The notes: generated by a model not told the origin, from the sequence alone. 64,000 nucleotides of DNA from Benzoatithermus flavus (GCF_037908215.1 NZ_JBBLZC010000016.1:1-64000); one strand, 5' to 3'. Numbered from the stretch's first letter, positions 8,530-19,392 are shown. Numbers and translations: made by a program.

Positions 8530-8760
8530 CTAGAGGAGGAGGTCCGCGAGAATCCCGAGCAGCAGGCCGGCCAGAATGCCTCTGCTCTCGCATGTCTGTG
8601 GGCGCGAGGGCGTGTCCTTCTTATCCTTGCCGCCGCGCTCCTCCTTGTATGTCGATGGCGAAGGCAAGGAGAAGCTGCCGGCGAGGAGACCTTCGAGTCG
8701 GTCGATCCTCGCCCGCAGACGTTTCAGCACCGCAGCGCGCGTTTCACCCGTCTCCGCCAT
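8530..8760 (-). CDS. Small hypothetical protein
   Basis: A 76-residue product starting MAETGETRAAVLKRLRARID. GGAG sits six bases before this ATG, a better start than the ATGs further upstream. Residues 6-30 look like a short amphipathic helix or coiled coil. The middle is rich in Lys, Ser and Pro, and the C-terminus (GILAGLLLGILADLLL) is a single hydrophobic helix, so a tail-anchored membrane protein is possible. I recognise no family, and it lies alone between decayed DNA and an ABC ATPase gene. Confidence 0.35.
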   Translation of the reverse strand: MAETGETRAAVLKRLRARIDRLEGLLAGSFSLPSPSTYKEERGGKDKKDTPSRPQTCESRGILAGLLLGILADLLL

Positions 8761-8865
8761 GGCTTCTCCGCTCGGCATCGAGAGATCCACGGACACGCTA
8801 GAACGCTGCGATACCTTCGATCGTGAGAAAACTCACATTATTCCGAAGTGGAAGCCAGCCATACA

Positions 8866-9939
8866 CTATTGCAGCCGACGGCCCGTAACGCGGTCGAACA
8901 GGTGCACCTGATCGAGCTGCGGCTCGAGTGGAATCCGCTCGCCCGGCCGGAGCGGATGACGCTCGCGGAACACGGCCTTGCACTCCATGCCGGCGAGCTG
9001 GGTCACGACCAGGGTCTCGGCCCCGGTGGGCTCGACCACCACGACCTCGGCCGGAAGCGCGCTGCCGTTGGTCCGCAGATGCAGATGCTCGGGCCGGATG
9101 CCGTAGACGATCTCGCTGCCCTCGCGCACAGGCGCTTCGGCCGGCAGCGGCAGGCGCGTGCCGTCCCTGGTCACGGCGACGGGAGCGCTGCCGTCGCGCC
9201 GCACCGTGGCGTCGATGAAGTTCATGGCCGGCGAGCCGATGAAGCCCGCGACGAACAGGTTGGCCGGCCGGTCGTAGAGCTCGAGCGGGGCGCCGATCTG
9301 CTCGATGTTGCCGCCCTGCATGACCACGATCCGATCGGCCATGGTCATGGCCTCGATCTGGTCGTGGGTGACGTAGATCGCCGTGGTCTTGAGCCGCTGG
9401 TGCAGCTCCTTGATCTCGGTGCGCATCTGCACGCGCAGCTTGGCGTCGAGATTGGAGAGAGGCTCGTCGAACAGGAACACCTGTGGATTGCGGACGATGG
9501 CGCGGCCCATGGCGACGCGCTGGCGTTGGCCGCCCGAGAGCTGGCGCGGATAGCGGTCGAGCAGGCTCTCGAGACCCAGGATGGCGGCGGCGCGCCCGAC
9601 CCGCTCGTCGATCATGCTCTGCGGCGCCTTCGCGAGCTTGAGCGAGAACGCCATGTTCTGGCGCACGGTCATGTGCGGATAGAGCGCGTAGTTCTGGAAC
9701 ACCATGGCGATGTCCCGGTCCTTCGGTGGAACCTGGTTCACCACCCGGCCGCCGATCAGGATCTCCCCCTTCGTGATCTCCTCGAGCCCGGCGATCATCC
9801 GGAGCAGCGTGGACTTGCCGCAGCCCGAAGGGCCTACGAGGACCACGAACTCGCCGTCGCGGATGTCGATGCTGACCCCGTGCAGCACGTGCACGCTGCC
9901 GAAATACTTGTCGACGCTCCTGATCTCGACCGATGCCAT
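8866..9939 (-). CDS. Sugar ABC transporter ATPase, UgpC/MalK/MsmK type
   Basis: A 357-residue ATP-binding subunit. Walker A GPSGCGKST is near residue 38, the Q-loop is in VFQNYALYPHMTV, the signature is LSGGQRQRVAMGRA, Walker B is VFLFDEPLSNLD and the switch His is in YVTHDQ. The C-terminal third is the OB-fold regulatory extension typical of carbohydrate (CUT1) importers, with YGIRPEHL. The start is backed by GAGAGG. No permease or binding-protein gene flanks it, so it is an orphan that may serve one or several sugar or glycerol-phosphate importers elsewhere. Length is normal for the family. Confidence 0.9.
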   Translation of the reverse strand: MASVEIRSVDKYFGSVHVLHGVSIDIRDGEFVVLVGPSGCGKSTLLRMIAGLEEITKGEILIGGRVVNQVPPKDRDIAMVFQNYALYPHMTVRQNMAFSLKLAKAPQSMIDERVGRAAAILGLESLLDRYPRQLSGGQRQRVAMGRAIVRNPQVFLFDEPLSNLDAKLRVQMRTEIKELHQRLKTTAIYVTHDQIEAMTMADRIVVMQGGNIEQIGAPLELYDRPANLFVAGFIGSPAMNFIDATVRRDGSAPVAVTRDGTRLPLPAEAPVREGSEIVYGIRPEHLHLRTNGSALPAEVVVVEPTGAETLVVTQLAGMECKAVFRERHPLRPGERIPLEPQLDQVHLFDRVTGRRLQ

Positions 9940-10062
9940 CGATCCACCTCTCCCGACCTCGTTCCTGCGCCGCTGTCTCGCTGCGGCGTTCGCTCCGCCC
10001 GTCGTCTGCCCGAGCCTTCGGCCGGATGCTCCGGCGGATGATGACGTCCCGGGCCATTCAGT

Positions 10063-10584
10063 TCAATCGGCTGCTTGCTCCATGGCCTTTTCCTCTGTCT
10101 CGTCCGCTTCCGTCTGCAGGTCGCCGTCGGCCGATGGCGCAGCCACAGCCATCTCGCCTACAGTGGAGCGCACGAGCCAGCGCCGCCCGACATGTTCGAC
10201 CTGACCGCCAGCGAGCAGCCGCTGCAGCGTCACCCGGATCGACGCGGCCTTGATCGGCTCGTCGTTGGCGCTCGCCAGATTCTCGATCTCGGGCACGGTA
10301 AGGCCCGCCGGGGCCGACTGCAGCAGGGTCAGGACCCGCCGCTCGACCGAGCCGCGTGGCGCTCGCGACCGCCGGCCGGCTGCACCGTTCTCCCTTGGAG
10401 CAGCCGAAGCAGCCGTGCTCGGGGCCAGCGCCTGCGGCAGTTCCCCGAAAGTCCGCGCATGGGGCGGCAGCTCAGCCGCGACCGAGAGCACGCGCTTGAT
10501 GGCGTCGGCATAGCCGCGCTCGTAGGCCTCGCGGCGCGCTTCCTCGAGCAGCGCTTGCAGACGTGCCAGAATCGGGTCGCTCAT
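10063..10584 (-). CDS. Hypothetical protein with winged-helix-like C-terminal half
   Basis: This 173-residue protein begins MSDPILARLQALLEEARREA, a helical region, followed by a low-complexity Ala/Pro/Arg linker. The second half (RGSVERRVLTLLQSAPAGLT, then VPEIENLA and SIRVTLQRLLAGGQVEHVGR) has the helix-helix-helix-wing pattern of a winged-helix DNA-binding fold. The tail is acidic (DLQTEADETEEKAMEQ). It is 31 bases downstream of dnaJ on the same strand and may be cotranscribed with it. The function is unknown; a regulatory or nucleoid role is only a guess from the fold. Confidence 0.65.
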   Translation of the reverse strand: MSDPILARLQALLEEARREAYERGYADAIKRVLSVAAELPPHARTFGELPQALAPSTAASAAPRENGAAGRRSRAPRGSVERRVLTLLQSAPAGLTVPEIENLASANDEPIKAASIRVTLQRLLAGGQVEHVGRRWLVRSTVGEMAVAAPSADGDLQTEADETEEKAMEQAAD

Positions 10585-10615
10585 CGTCCATTCGCCTCCG
10601 CGGCCCGCCGGCCCG

Positions 10616-11755
10616 TCAGTCGCGCAGATCGTCCCAGAGCTCCTTCACCTTGGCGAAGAAGCCCTCTGATTCCGGCTGATGCTCCTGGCTGTCACCACCC
10701 GCCTTCTCGAACTCGCGCAAGAGCTCCTGCTGCCGTTTGGTGAGATTCACCGGGGTCTCGACCACGATCTCGACGAACATGTCGCCACGATTGTGACCGT
10801 GGAGCTCGGTCATGCCCTTGCCCCGGAGCCGGATCTGCTTACCGGTCTGGGTTCCGGCTGGCACCGCGATCCGCACGCGCCGGCCCTCGATCGTCGGCAC
10901 CTCGACCTGGCCACCCAAGGCTGCCGTCGTCATCGGGATCGGCACCCGGCAGAAGATGTTGGCGCCTTCGCGCCGGAACAGGCGATGCGGGGCCACGCTT
11001 ACGAAGATGTAGAGGTCGCCCGGCTGCCCACCGCGAATGCCGGCCTCGCCCTCGCCCGAGAGGCGGATGCGCGTGCCGTCCTCGACGCCGGCAGGAATGT
11101 TGACCGCGAGCGTCTTCTCGCGCTGCTGCACGCCGCTGCCGGCGCAGACCTTGCACGGGTTCTTGATCACCCGGCCAGTGCCCTGGCATGTCGGGCAGGT
11201 GCGTTCGACGGTGAAGAAGCCTTGCTGGGCGCGAATCCGCCCGGCCCCCCGGCAGCCGGGGCACACGGCAGGCTCGCTGCCGCCCTCGCTGCCCGAGCCG
11301 CTGCAGGCCTCGCAGGCCACGGTGGTGGGCACGCGGATCTGGGCACGCTTGCCGCTGAACGCCTCCTCGAGAGTGATGGTGAGGTTGTAGCGGAGATCGG
11401 CACCGCGCGTGGCGGCCGAGCGCCGCCGTCCGGCCCCACCCATGAAATCGCCGAACAGGTCGTCGAACACGTCGGCGAAGCTCGTAAAGTCGAAGCCCGC
11501 GGCGCCCGCGCCGCCACGGCCCATGCCCGCCTCGAAGGCCTGATGGCCGAACTGATCGTAGGCCGCTTTCTTCTGCGGATCCTTGAGGACCTCGTAGGCT
11601 TCGTTGATCTCCTTGAACTTGGCCTCGGCAGAAGCATCGCCCGGGTTGCGGTCCGGGTGATACTTCATGGCCAACGTCCGGTAGGCGCGCTTGATCTCCG
11701 CTTCGCTGGCGGAGCGGCTCACGCCCAGAACATCATAGAAGTCACGCTTCGCCAT
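10616..11755 (-). CDS. dnaJ: Chaperone DnaJ
   Basis: A 379-residue type I Hsp40 co-chaperone that delivers unfolded clients to DnaK and stimulates its ATPase. It has a J domain with HPDRN near residue 33, a Gly/Phe-rich linker (about 75-110), four zinc-binding CxxCxGxG repeats (CEACSGSG, CPGCRGAG, CPTCQGTG, CKVCAGSG) and C-terminal substrate-binding domains. It lies 117 bases downstream of dnaK on the same strand, with a strong hairpin between them. The start ATG 11755 matches the usual MAKRDFYDVLGV. It is cytoplasmic and probably heat-inducible from the dnaK promoter. Confidence 0.98.
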   Translation of the reverse strand: MAKRDFYDVLGVSRSASEAEIKRAYRTLAMKYHPDRNPGDASAEAKFKEINEAYEVLKDPQKKAAYDQFGHQAFEAGMGRGGAGAAGFDFTSFADVFDDLFGDFMGGAGRRRSAATRGADLRYNLTITLEEAFSGKRAQIRVPTTVACEACSGSGSEGGSEPAVCPGCRGAGRIRAQQGFFTVERTCPTCQGTGRVIKNPCKVCAGSGVQQREKTLAVNIPAGVEDGTRIRLSGEGEAGIRGGQPGDLYIFVSVAPHRLFRREGANIFCRVPIPMTTAALGGQVEVPTIEGRRVRIAVPAGTQTGKQIRLRGKGMTELHGHNRGDMFVEIVVETPVNLTKRQQELLREFEKAGGDSQEHQPESEGFFAKVKELWDDLRD

Positions 11756-11805
11756 GCCGGGAACCCGCTACCCTCGAGGCCGCTATCTCGTCTCGCTACA
11801 AGGCG

Positions 11806-11835
11806 GGGCCGGCCGGGTTCCCGCCCGACCGGCCC
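11806..11835 (-). promoter_or_regulatory. Hairpin between dnaK and dnaJ
   Basis: GGGCCGGCCGGG (11806-11817) pairs with CCCGACCGGCCC (11824-11835) with one mismatch and a 6-base loop. On the transcribed (minus) strand no T-run follows, so it is more likely an intercistronic stability or processing hairpin than a full terminator. It could lower dnaJ expression relative to dnaK. Confidence 0.5.
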
Positions 11836-11872
11836 ACGCTCGCCTTTTTCACATCGACCGATCGGCGCGCGA

Positions 11873-13783
<1,911 letters not shown>

Positions 13784-13890
13784 TCCAACCAACCTCTCGC
13801 GTGAGACGCGAATGAACCTCGTCTTGGGGAGGGCGCAGCCGGCGAGAGAACTCGGACCGGTCAGAGGCAGCGGAGGCGCCCAGCGTGCCG

Positions 13891-13922
13891 CTCATATAAG
13901 AACCGGCCCAAGCACCTACAAC
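13891..13922 (-). promoter_or_regulatory. RpoH-type heat-shock promoter of dnaK
   Basis: On the minus strand GTTG (rc of 13919-13922) is followed by 18 bases and CTTATATGAG (rc of 13891-13900). This fits the alphaproteobacterial RpoH pattern CTTG-N17/18-CYTATNTNNG with one mismatch. It lies about 110 bases before the dnaK ATG, which fits the known sigma-32 control of dnaKJ. Confidence 0.6.
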
Positions 13923-14013
13923 CGGGTGACCTGCAACGAAAAAGCGCCGCAGCAGGCGAGACCTGCAGCGTCTCGCCTGCACGGGCACATTTCCGCCGGA
14001 TCGGGGAGACGGC

Positions 14014-15369
14014 TCAGGCGGCCTCTTGCGAGTAAGCGGCGATCCGCTCGCTCACGGTCTCGAGCACGTCCTTCAGAAGCGCTTCGTCCTCGGCTTCCAC
14101 CATGACGCGGATCACGGGCTCGGTGCCGGACGCACGCACGAGGAGTCGGCCGATGCCGTCGAGGCGCGCCTGCTCGCGGTCGAGAAAGCCGGCGATTTCG
14201 GGTGCGGTGAGATCAATCCGCCGCGCGACGCGGATGTTCTTGAGCTGCTGCGGCAGCGGCGTGAAGACGCGACCGACCTCGGCAGCGGGGCGGTCCTGCT
14301 GGCGGATCACGGCTAGGACCTGGAGCGCGGCGAGGAGGCCGTCGCCGGTGGTGGCGAAGTCCGAGAGGATGATGTGGCCGGACTGCTCGCCGCCCACGTT
14401 GCAGCCCTCGGCCCGCATCCGTTCGACGACGTAGCGGTCGCCGACCTTGGTGCGCAGAAGCTCGAGGCCGAGGCTCCGGACGTGCTTCTCGAGGCCGAGA
14501 TTGGACATCACGGTGGCGACGACGCCTCTGCCCTTGAGCCGCCCCTCACCGTGCCAGCTCCGGGCGATGAGCGCCAGTACCTGATCGCCGTCGATCAGGC
14601 TGCCCTCGTTGTCGACCAGAACCACCCGGTCGGCATCGCCATCCAGGGCCACGCCGAGATCGGCCCTCTCGCGCAGCACGGCCTCGCGCAGGGATTCGGG
14701 GTGGTTCGAGCCGCAATTCTCGTTGATGTTGAGCCCGTTGGGCTGCACGCCCAGGCGGATCACCTCCGCCCCGAGCTCGAACAGGAGCGTGCCGGCGAGC
14801 TGGTAGGCGGCGCCATGGGCGCTGTCGACCACGATCTTGAGGCCCGCGAGTGTGAGGCCCTTGGGGAAGCTGCTCTTCAGGTTCTCGATGTAACGGCCGC
14901 GCGCATCGTCGATCCGCTTGGCTCGGCCGAGATCGGCCGGTGCGGCGAGACCTTCGGTCGAGCCGGAGTCCACGAGCCGCTCGATCTCGAGCTCGGCCTC
15001 GTCGGAGAGCTTGAAGCCGTCCGGCCCGAACAGCTTGATGCCGTTGTCGTGGTAGGGATTGTGCGAGGCCGAGATCACCACGCCCAGATCGGCGCGCAAG
15101 GAGCGGGTGAGGAATGCCACGCCCGGCGTGGGCATCGGCCCCACCAGCATCACGTCCATGCCGGCCGAGATGAAACCCGCGGTGAGCGCCGGCTCCAGCA
15201 TGTAGCCCGAAAGGCGGGTATCCTTGCCGATCACCACGCGATGGCGGTGATCCCCGCGCTGGAACAGCCGCCCGGCCGCCTTGCCCAGCGCAAGCGCCAC
15301 CTCGGCGGTCATCGGATGGGTATTGGCGAGGCCGCGAATGCCGTCGGTGCCGAAAAGCCGGCGTTCCAT
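14014..15369 (-). CDS. glmM: Phosphoglucosamine mutase
   Basis: A 451-residue enzyme converting glucosamine-6-phosphate to glucosamine-1-phosphate on the way to UDP-GlcNAc for peptidoglycan and lipid A. The phosphoserine loop is VVISASHNPYHDNGIKLFG near residue 100, the metal loop is LDGDADR, the sugar-binding loop is GGEQSGHI and the phosphate-binding loop is RASGTEPVIRVM. Length and motif order are normal. ATG 15369 has AGGAG upstream. It is a cytoplasmic housekeeping gene. It is on the dnaK strand but separated by about 230 bases that include the dnaK promoter. Confidence 0.98.
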   Translation of the reverse strand: MERRLFGTDGIRGLANTHPMTAEVALALGKAAGRLFQRGDHRHRVVIGKDTRLSGYMLEPALTAGFISAGMDVMLVGPMPTPGVAFLTRSLRADLGVVISASHNPYHDNGIKLFGPDGFKLSDEAELEIERLVDSGSTEGLAAPADLGRAKRIDDARGRYIENLKSSFPKGLTLAGLKIVVDSAHGAAYQLAGTLLFELGAEVIRLGVQPNGLNINENCGSNHPESLREAVLRERADLGVALDGDADRVVLVDNEGSLIDGDQVLALIARSWHGEGRLKGRGVVATVMSNLGLEKHVRSLGLELLRTKVGDRYVVERMRAEGCNVGGEQSGHIILSDFATTGDGLLAALQVLAVIRQQDRPAAEVGRVFTPLPQQLKNIRVARRIDLTAPEIAGFLDREQARLDGIGRLLVRASGTEPVIRVMVEAEDEALLKDVLETVSERIAAYSQEAA

Positions 15370-15606
15370 GCTGCGAAATCTCCTAACGTCGCGAATGTCT
15401 CGGGCGAACCCTTGCCCCAGCCCGATAGCGTTCTCGACCCAACATAGAAGGCTTTTCCGGCTCGCGGCAGATGTTGGATGGTCGCGAGGATCGATGGCGG
15501 CAACACATAGCTGGCTACGCTCGCCAGCAGGGTCACCTTGGCGTCTGCCGCCGGTGTGGGCAGACTGCCCTCAGGACAGCGCCGACCGCAGCTCTCGAGG
15601 GTTGCC

Positions 15607-15822
15607 ATGGCACCGACCCATGATCCGCTCTCCGTCTTGCCCCAGTGGCTGATCGACCGTCTGCTCGCCGGCCGGTTCGCAACCATGCGCCCGACGAGCT
15701 ACGCGCCGGTGCTCACCCGCCTGCAGCGCGGGCTGCCGGCCATGGGCGGCGACCGCCGCAGGCGGCCGCGGATCCTCTCGGGCGAGGCGTGGCGGGGGCG
15801 GGTCCTCGATCTCGAGGGCTAG
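15607..15822 (+). CDS. Small hypothetical protein
   Basis: A 71-residue basic product starting MAPTHDPLSVLPQWLIDRLL, with GAGGG six to seven bases before the ATG. It contains FATMRPTSYAPVLTRLQRGL and ends GRVLDLEG. Its stop overlaps by four bases the stop of the convergent amidohydrolase-like gene, a tight arrangement common for real genes. I recognise no family, and the function is unknown. Confidence 0.4.
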   Translation: MAPTHDPLSVLPQWLIDRLLAGRFATMRPTSYAPVLTRLQRGLPAMGGDRRRRPRILSGEAWRGRVLDLEG

Positions 15823-16859
15823 CGGGCTCGGGCCTCCTCGAAGCCGGTCAGCACGTTGACGACGTTGATGCCGATCTGCTCGACGGCGTAGCCGCCCTCC
15901 ATGACGAACAGCGTCGGCAGGCCCAGCCGCGCGATCCTGGCGCCGTAGGTGGCGAAATCTTCGCTCTCGAGCCTGAACTTCGAGATCGGGTCGTCCTTGT
16001 AGGTGTCCACACCGAGAGAAACCAGAAGCACGTCGGGCGCATAAGCGGCCACCTTCCGGCACGCATCCTCGAATGCTTCGCCCCAGGCCGGAAAACCGGT
16101 GCCCCAAGGCAGCGGATAGTTGACGTTGAAGCCCTCGCCGGCTCCCGCCCCGCGCTCGTCGCCCCAGCCGAGATAATAGGGGAACTCCTGGGCGGGGTCG
16201 CCGTGGAGCGAGAGGAACAGCACGTCGGGCCGGTCGTAGAAGATGGCCTGGGTGCCGTTGCCGTGGTGATAGTCCACGTCCAGGATCGCGACCCGCTCGG
16301 CCCCGCCGTCGATCAGGAATTGCGCCGCGATCGCGGCGTTGTTGAGGAAGCAGTAGCCGCCATAGAGATCGGCGGCGGCATGGTGACCGGGCGGGCGGCA
16401 CAAGGCGAACACGGCCCGCTGCTCGCCGGTGGCGATCAGCCTCGCACCCGTAAGCGCCGTTTGCGCGCTGGCATAGGCCGCGCGCCAGGTGCCGGCCGTG
16501 ATCGGCGTGCCGGCATCGAAGCTGTAATAGCCCATCAGGCCATCGATCCGCCGGGGTCGGATCTGCCGCAGCGTGCGCATGGGCCAGGTCCAGGGAAGCG
16601 CGTCGCAGGTGCGTCCCGTCGCGGCCCACTCGTCCCAAGCTCCGGCAAGGAACGCGACGAAATCCGGGTCGTGCACGCGCTCGATGGGCGCCCGACCGAA
16701 ATCCTCGGGCGGAACGATCTCGCCCAGGCCCACCTCGCGCACGCGGTCGCGGATCAAAAAGGCGCGGCGGGGCATCTCGAAGCAAGGCAGGAGCTGACCA
16801 TCGATCAGCTCGGCCTTGCCGTCCTGGAGCGCGTGATCCTCGGAATAGACGGTGAGCAT
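15819..16859 (-). CDS. Histone deacetylase-family protein, acetylpolyamine amidohydrolase-like
   Basis: A 346-residue zinc hydrolase of the HDAC/AcuC/AphA superfamily, close in length to bacterial acetylpolyamine amidohydrolases. Active-site motifs are intact: CRPPGHHA (tandem His), GYCFLNN, ILDVDYHHGNGTQ (zinc Asp and His), LVSLGVDTYKDDP (second zinc Asp) and EGGYAVEQ (the transition-state Tyr). The expected reaction is removal of an acetyl group from an acetylated polyamine or similar amine in the cytoplasm. A decayed flavoprotein gene lies directly upstream, and there is no polyamine gene nearby. The substrate is inferred from family and length. Confidence 0.87.
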   Translation of the reverse strand: MLTVYSEDHALQDGKAELIDGQLLPCFEMPRRAFLIRDRVREVGLGEIVPPEDFGRAPIERVHDPDFVAFLAGAWDEWAATGRTCDALPWTWPMRTLRQIRPRRIDGLMGYYSFDAGTPITAGTWRAAYASAQTALTGARLIATGEQRAVFALCRPPGHHAAADLYGGYCFLNNAAIAAQFLIDGGAERVAILDVDYHHGNGTQAIFYDRPDVLFLSLHGDPAQEFPYYLGWGDERGAGAGEGFNVNYPLPWGTGFPAWGEAFEDACRKVAAYAPDVLLVSLGVDTYKDDPISKFRLESEDFATYGARIARLGLPTLFVMEGGYAVEQIGINVVNVLTGFEEARAR

Positions 16860-16865
16860 GGGCGG

Positions 16866-17064
16866 CTACTCGATAGGGGTTCCGCGTGTCGAGACGTCCT
16901 GGCTGCTCGTCCCGCCGAGGTGCCCGGCACCAGGAAGGGCGACAGCTCGACGAAGGCGCGGCAGTGCCGGTCGAGCCGCGGCATGATTTCGTCCATCGCC
17001 GAGGAATGGACCGGGCCGTGCATCGCCCGCAGCGCCGAAGTGCGCCGGGCACATCCTCGGCCAT
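16866..17064 (-). pseudogene. PPOX-type flavoprotein, N-terminal relic
   Basis: The minus strand encodes the typical start of pyridoxamine-phosphate-oxidase-like FMN proteins: ALRR, then in another frame AMHGPVHSSAMDEIMPRLDR, HCRAFVELSPFLVPGTSA. Homologues continue with GRADASPRGDPPGF, but here the sequence drifts into unrelated codons and stops. At least one frameshift and loss of about 150 C-terminal residues make this a pseudogene. Confidence 0.6.
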
Positions 17065-17122
17065 CCGCTCCTCCCTCCTCGCGTCTCGCTACCGAGAGAT
17101 GAGCAGATCGCGCCCGACAGGT

Positions 17123-17980
17123 CTAGCGCGTGAGACGCATCGCCATCAGCACCGCGTCGGCGAGGTCGACGAGGCGGGCGACCCAGGGATCGGGCAGAGC
17201 GAGGCTGGCTTCGCTCTCGCCCAGCGCCACGCGCTCGAGCGTGTCGACCAGCCGCCGGAGCCGCCGTCGATGCAGACCCAAGAGCTCCTGCAGCGGGTCG
17301 GTGACGAGGCCCGTGAAGGTGGCGAGGAGCGCGAAGCCGATCATGACCGCGAACGTCGTCGCCACGGTCCGGGTCCAGCTCACATCTGCTGGAAACCAGG
17401 CATGATAGAGGCCGCCCAAGGCAGATCCGAGCCAGAAACCTTCGACCGCCTCGCGCTGCGCCATCTCCTTGGCCAGTATTGGCCCGAGCGAGATGGCGCC
17501 GGGTGTGAGCGCCTGCACGAGGACGAGCCCCGCCGCCAGCGCCACGAGTGCTGCCGCGAACTCCGCCACGGCGTGACGCGCCGCGACGTACTCGGCGATC
17601 AGATGATGCGCACGCTCCCGCGAAGCGGGCGCGTCCACGGTCGCCTCGTCGATCCGCAGGAGCTCGCTCAGCACGAGGTCCGCGATCCGGCGCGCGAGGC
17701 GCGTCTCGAGAAACGGGTTGCGGCGCTCGAGCCGAGTGCCCGACCGGGCGAAACCGAGCCGCCGCAGGAGCATGGCGGCGATGCGCAGGAACAGGGCCGG
17801 ACCGACCAGGAGCACGTTGAGCGGGGCCCGCAGGAGATCGAGCCCCAGCGCCTCCCGATGCAGCCGCCACGCGCCGGCGAGGCCGAAATGCCGGGCCGTG
17901 AAGGCGGGGATGCGTGCCCGACAGGCAGCGGCACGGGTCATCACGGCGGCGCGCAGGATAGGATCGAGCGGGACCATCAT
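17123..17980 (-). CDS. Uncharacterised membrane protein
   Basis: This 285-residue protein has no motif I can place. Residues 50-75 (PLNVLLVGPALFLRIAAMLL) form one hydrophobic segment, about 138-165 (FAAALVALAAGLVLVQALTP) a second, and about 205-230 (TTFAVMIGFALLATFTGLV) a third. Arg-rich helices lie between and after them, suggesting an inner-membrane protein with large cytoplasmic parts. It is divergent from an MFS transporter gene and may be unrelated to it. Codon use and length suggest a real gene. Confidence 0.7.
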   Translation of the reverse strand: MMVPLDPILRAAVMTRAAACRARIPAFTARHFGLAGAWRLHREALGLDLLRAPLNVLLVGPALFLRIAAMLLRRLGFARSGTRLERRNPFLETRLARRIADLVLSELLRIDEATVDAPASRERAHHLIAEYVAARHAVAEFAAALVALAAGLVLVQALTPGAISLGPILAKEMAQREAVEGFWLGSALGGLYHAWFPADVSWTRTVATTFAVMIGFALLATFTGLVTDPLQELLGLHRRRLRRLVDTLERVALGESEASLALPDPWVARLVDLADAVLMAMRLTR

Positions 17981-18153
17981 CTCTCCCCTCGAGATCGCTC
18001 GCTGCTTCCTGCCCCGGCCGCCTCGCGCCGCCCCCCGATCGTTGCAGGCGGCCGCGCGAGGTCATGCGGTAATCGGCATCGCCTTGCACCCGCGGGTGGG
18101 CTAGGTTCCGCCACGCTGGTGCCTGTCGCGGCGCAGTGAGGAGAGAGGTTGGT

Positions 18154-19392
18154 ATGCCGTCGTCGTCTTCTGTGATCGGTTCCGGAGCGGGCTGGCGCAC
18201 ACCTGCCGTCGTGGTCGTCTGCGGCTGCCTCATCGCACTGCTCACCTTCGGCATCCGGGCGAGCTTCGGCTTGTTCACAGCCCCGATCTCCGCAGCTCAT
18301 GGCTGGGGCCGGGAGGTGTTCGCGCTCGCGATCGCGATTCAGAACCTGCTCTGGGGTGCGGGCCAGCCCTTCGCCGGTGCCTTGGCCGACCGGTTCGGCA
18401 GCGCTCGCGTGCTGGCCGCGGGCAGCCTGCTCTATGCCGCAGGCGTGGCGCTGATGGCGGTGGCCGGCACGCCGCTCGCGATGCATCTCTCGGCCGGCGT
18501 GCTGATCGGCCTCGGGCTCGCTGGTGCCTCCTTCACCATCGTCATAGCGGCCTTGGCTCGCCGTGTCCCGCCCGAGCAGCGCTCCTGGGCTACGGGCATC
18601 GCCACGGCGTCCGGCAGCCTCGGTCAGTTCCTGATGGCGCCCCTGGGACAGGCCTTCATCCTGGCCTACGGCTGGCAGACCGCTCTCTTCCTGCTCGCGG
18701 CCGGCGTGGTGGTGGTGCCGCTCCTCGCGACTGCCATGGCGTCGGGTCCGGCCCAAGGGACCGCCAGGGGCGAGGTCGATCTCGGCTTCAAAAGAACGCT
18801 CGCACACGCTTTCGGCCACAGGAGTTACCAGCTCCTGGTCGCGGGCTTCTTCGTCTGCGGCTTCCACGTCGCCTTCATCACCGTCCACCTGCCGCCCTAC
18901 CTTACCGACGCCGGCGTCAGCCCGCAACTCGCGGCCTGGTCGATCGCGATCATCGGGCTCGGCAATATCATGGGCTCTTATGTCTCGGGCGTGCTCGGCG
19001 GCCGCTTCAGCAAGCGCTGGCTGCTCACCGGAATCTACGGGCTGCGCGCGCTCGTGATAGTGCTGTTCGTGCTCCTGCCGGTGACACCCGCAAGTGTGAT
19101 CCTGTTCGCGGTCGCCATGGGGCTCTTGTGGCTCTCGACCGTGCCGCCCACTTCGGGTCTGGTCGCGGTCATGTTCGGCACCCGCTACATGGCGATGCTG
19201 TTCGGAATCGTGTTCTTCAGCCATCAGATCGGCTCGTTCCTCGGCATCTGGCTGGGCGGTCTGTTCTACGAGCGCTACGGCTCCTACGACGCGGTCTGGT
19301 GGATGGGCGTGGCGCTCGGCCTGTTCGCGGCTCTGGTCCACATGCCGATCATCGAGGAGCCAGCGCCGCGGTTCGCGACGGCCGCGGCCTGA
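18154..19392 (+). CDS. MFS transporter (MCT/oxalate-formate antiporter-like)
   Basis: A 412-residue inner-membrane carrier with about 12 hydrophobic helices. The loop after helix 2 carries FAGALADRFGSARVLA, the family motif A, and the start has GIRASFGLFTAPISAAHGWG, common in the MCT-like branch that moves small organic anions. ATG 18154 was preferred over an upstream ATG because AGAGAGG lies five bases before it. Substrate unknown. The gene is followed by a separate acyltransferase gene about 130 bases away. Confidence 0.85.
   Translation: MPSSSSVIGSGAGWRTPAVVVVCGCLIALLTFGIRASFGLFTAPISAAHGWGREVFALAIAIQNLLWGAGQPFAGALADRFGSARVLAAGSLLYAAGVALMAVAGTPLAMHLSAGVLIGLGLAGASFTIVIAALARRVPPEQRSWATGIATASGSLGQFLMAPLGQAFILAYGWQTALFLLAAGVVVVPLLATAMASGPAQGTARGEVDLGFKRTLAHAFGHRSYQLLVAGFFVCGFHVAFITVHLPPYLTDAGVSPQLAAWSIAIIGLGNIMGSYVSGVLGGRFSKRWLLTGIYGLRALVIVLFVLLPVTPASVILFAVAMGLLWLSTVPPTSGLVAVMFGTRYMAMLFGIVFFSHQIGSFLGIWLGGLFYERYGSYDAVWWMGVALGLFAALVHMPIIEEPAPRFATAAA

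Noticed and set aside
17977..19341. Long minus-strand frame opposite the MFS gene, rich in Glu/His/Gln
   Set aside because: Composition reflects the complement of a membrane protein gene; no recognisable domain.
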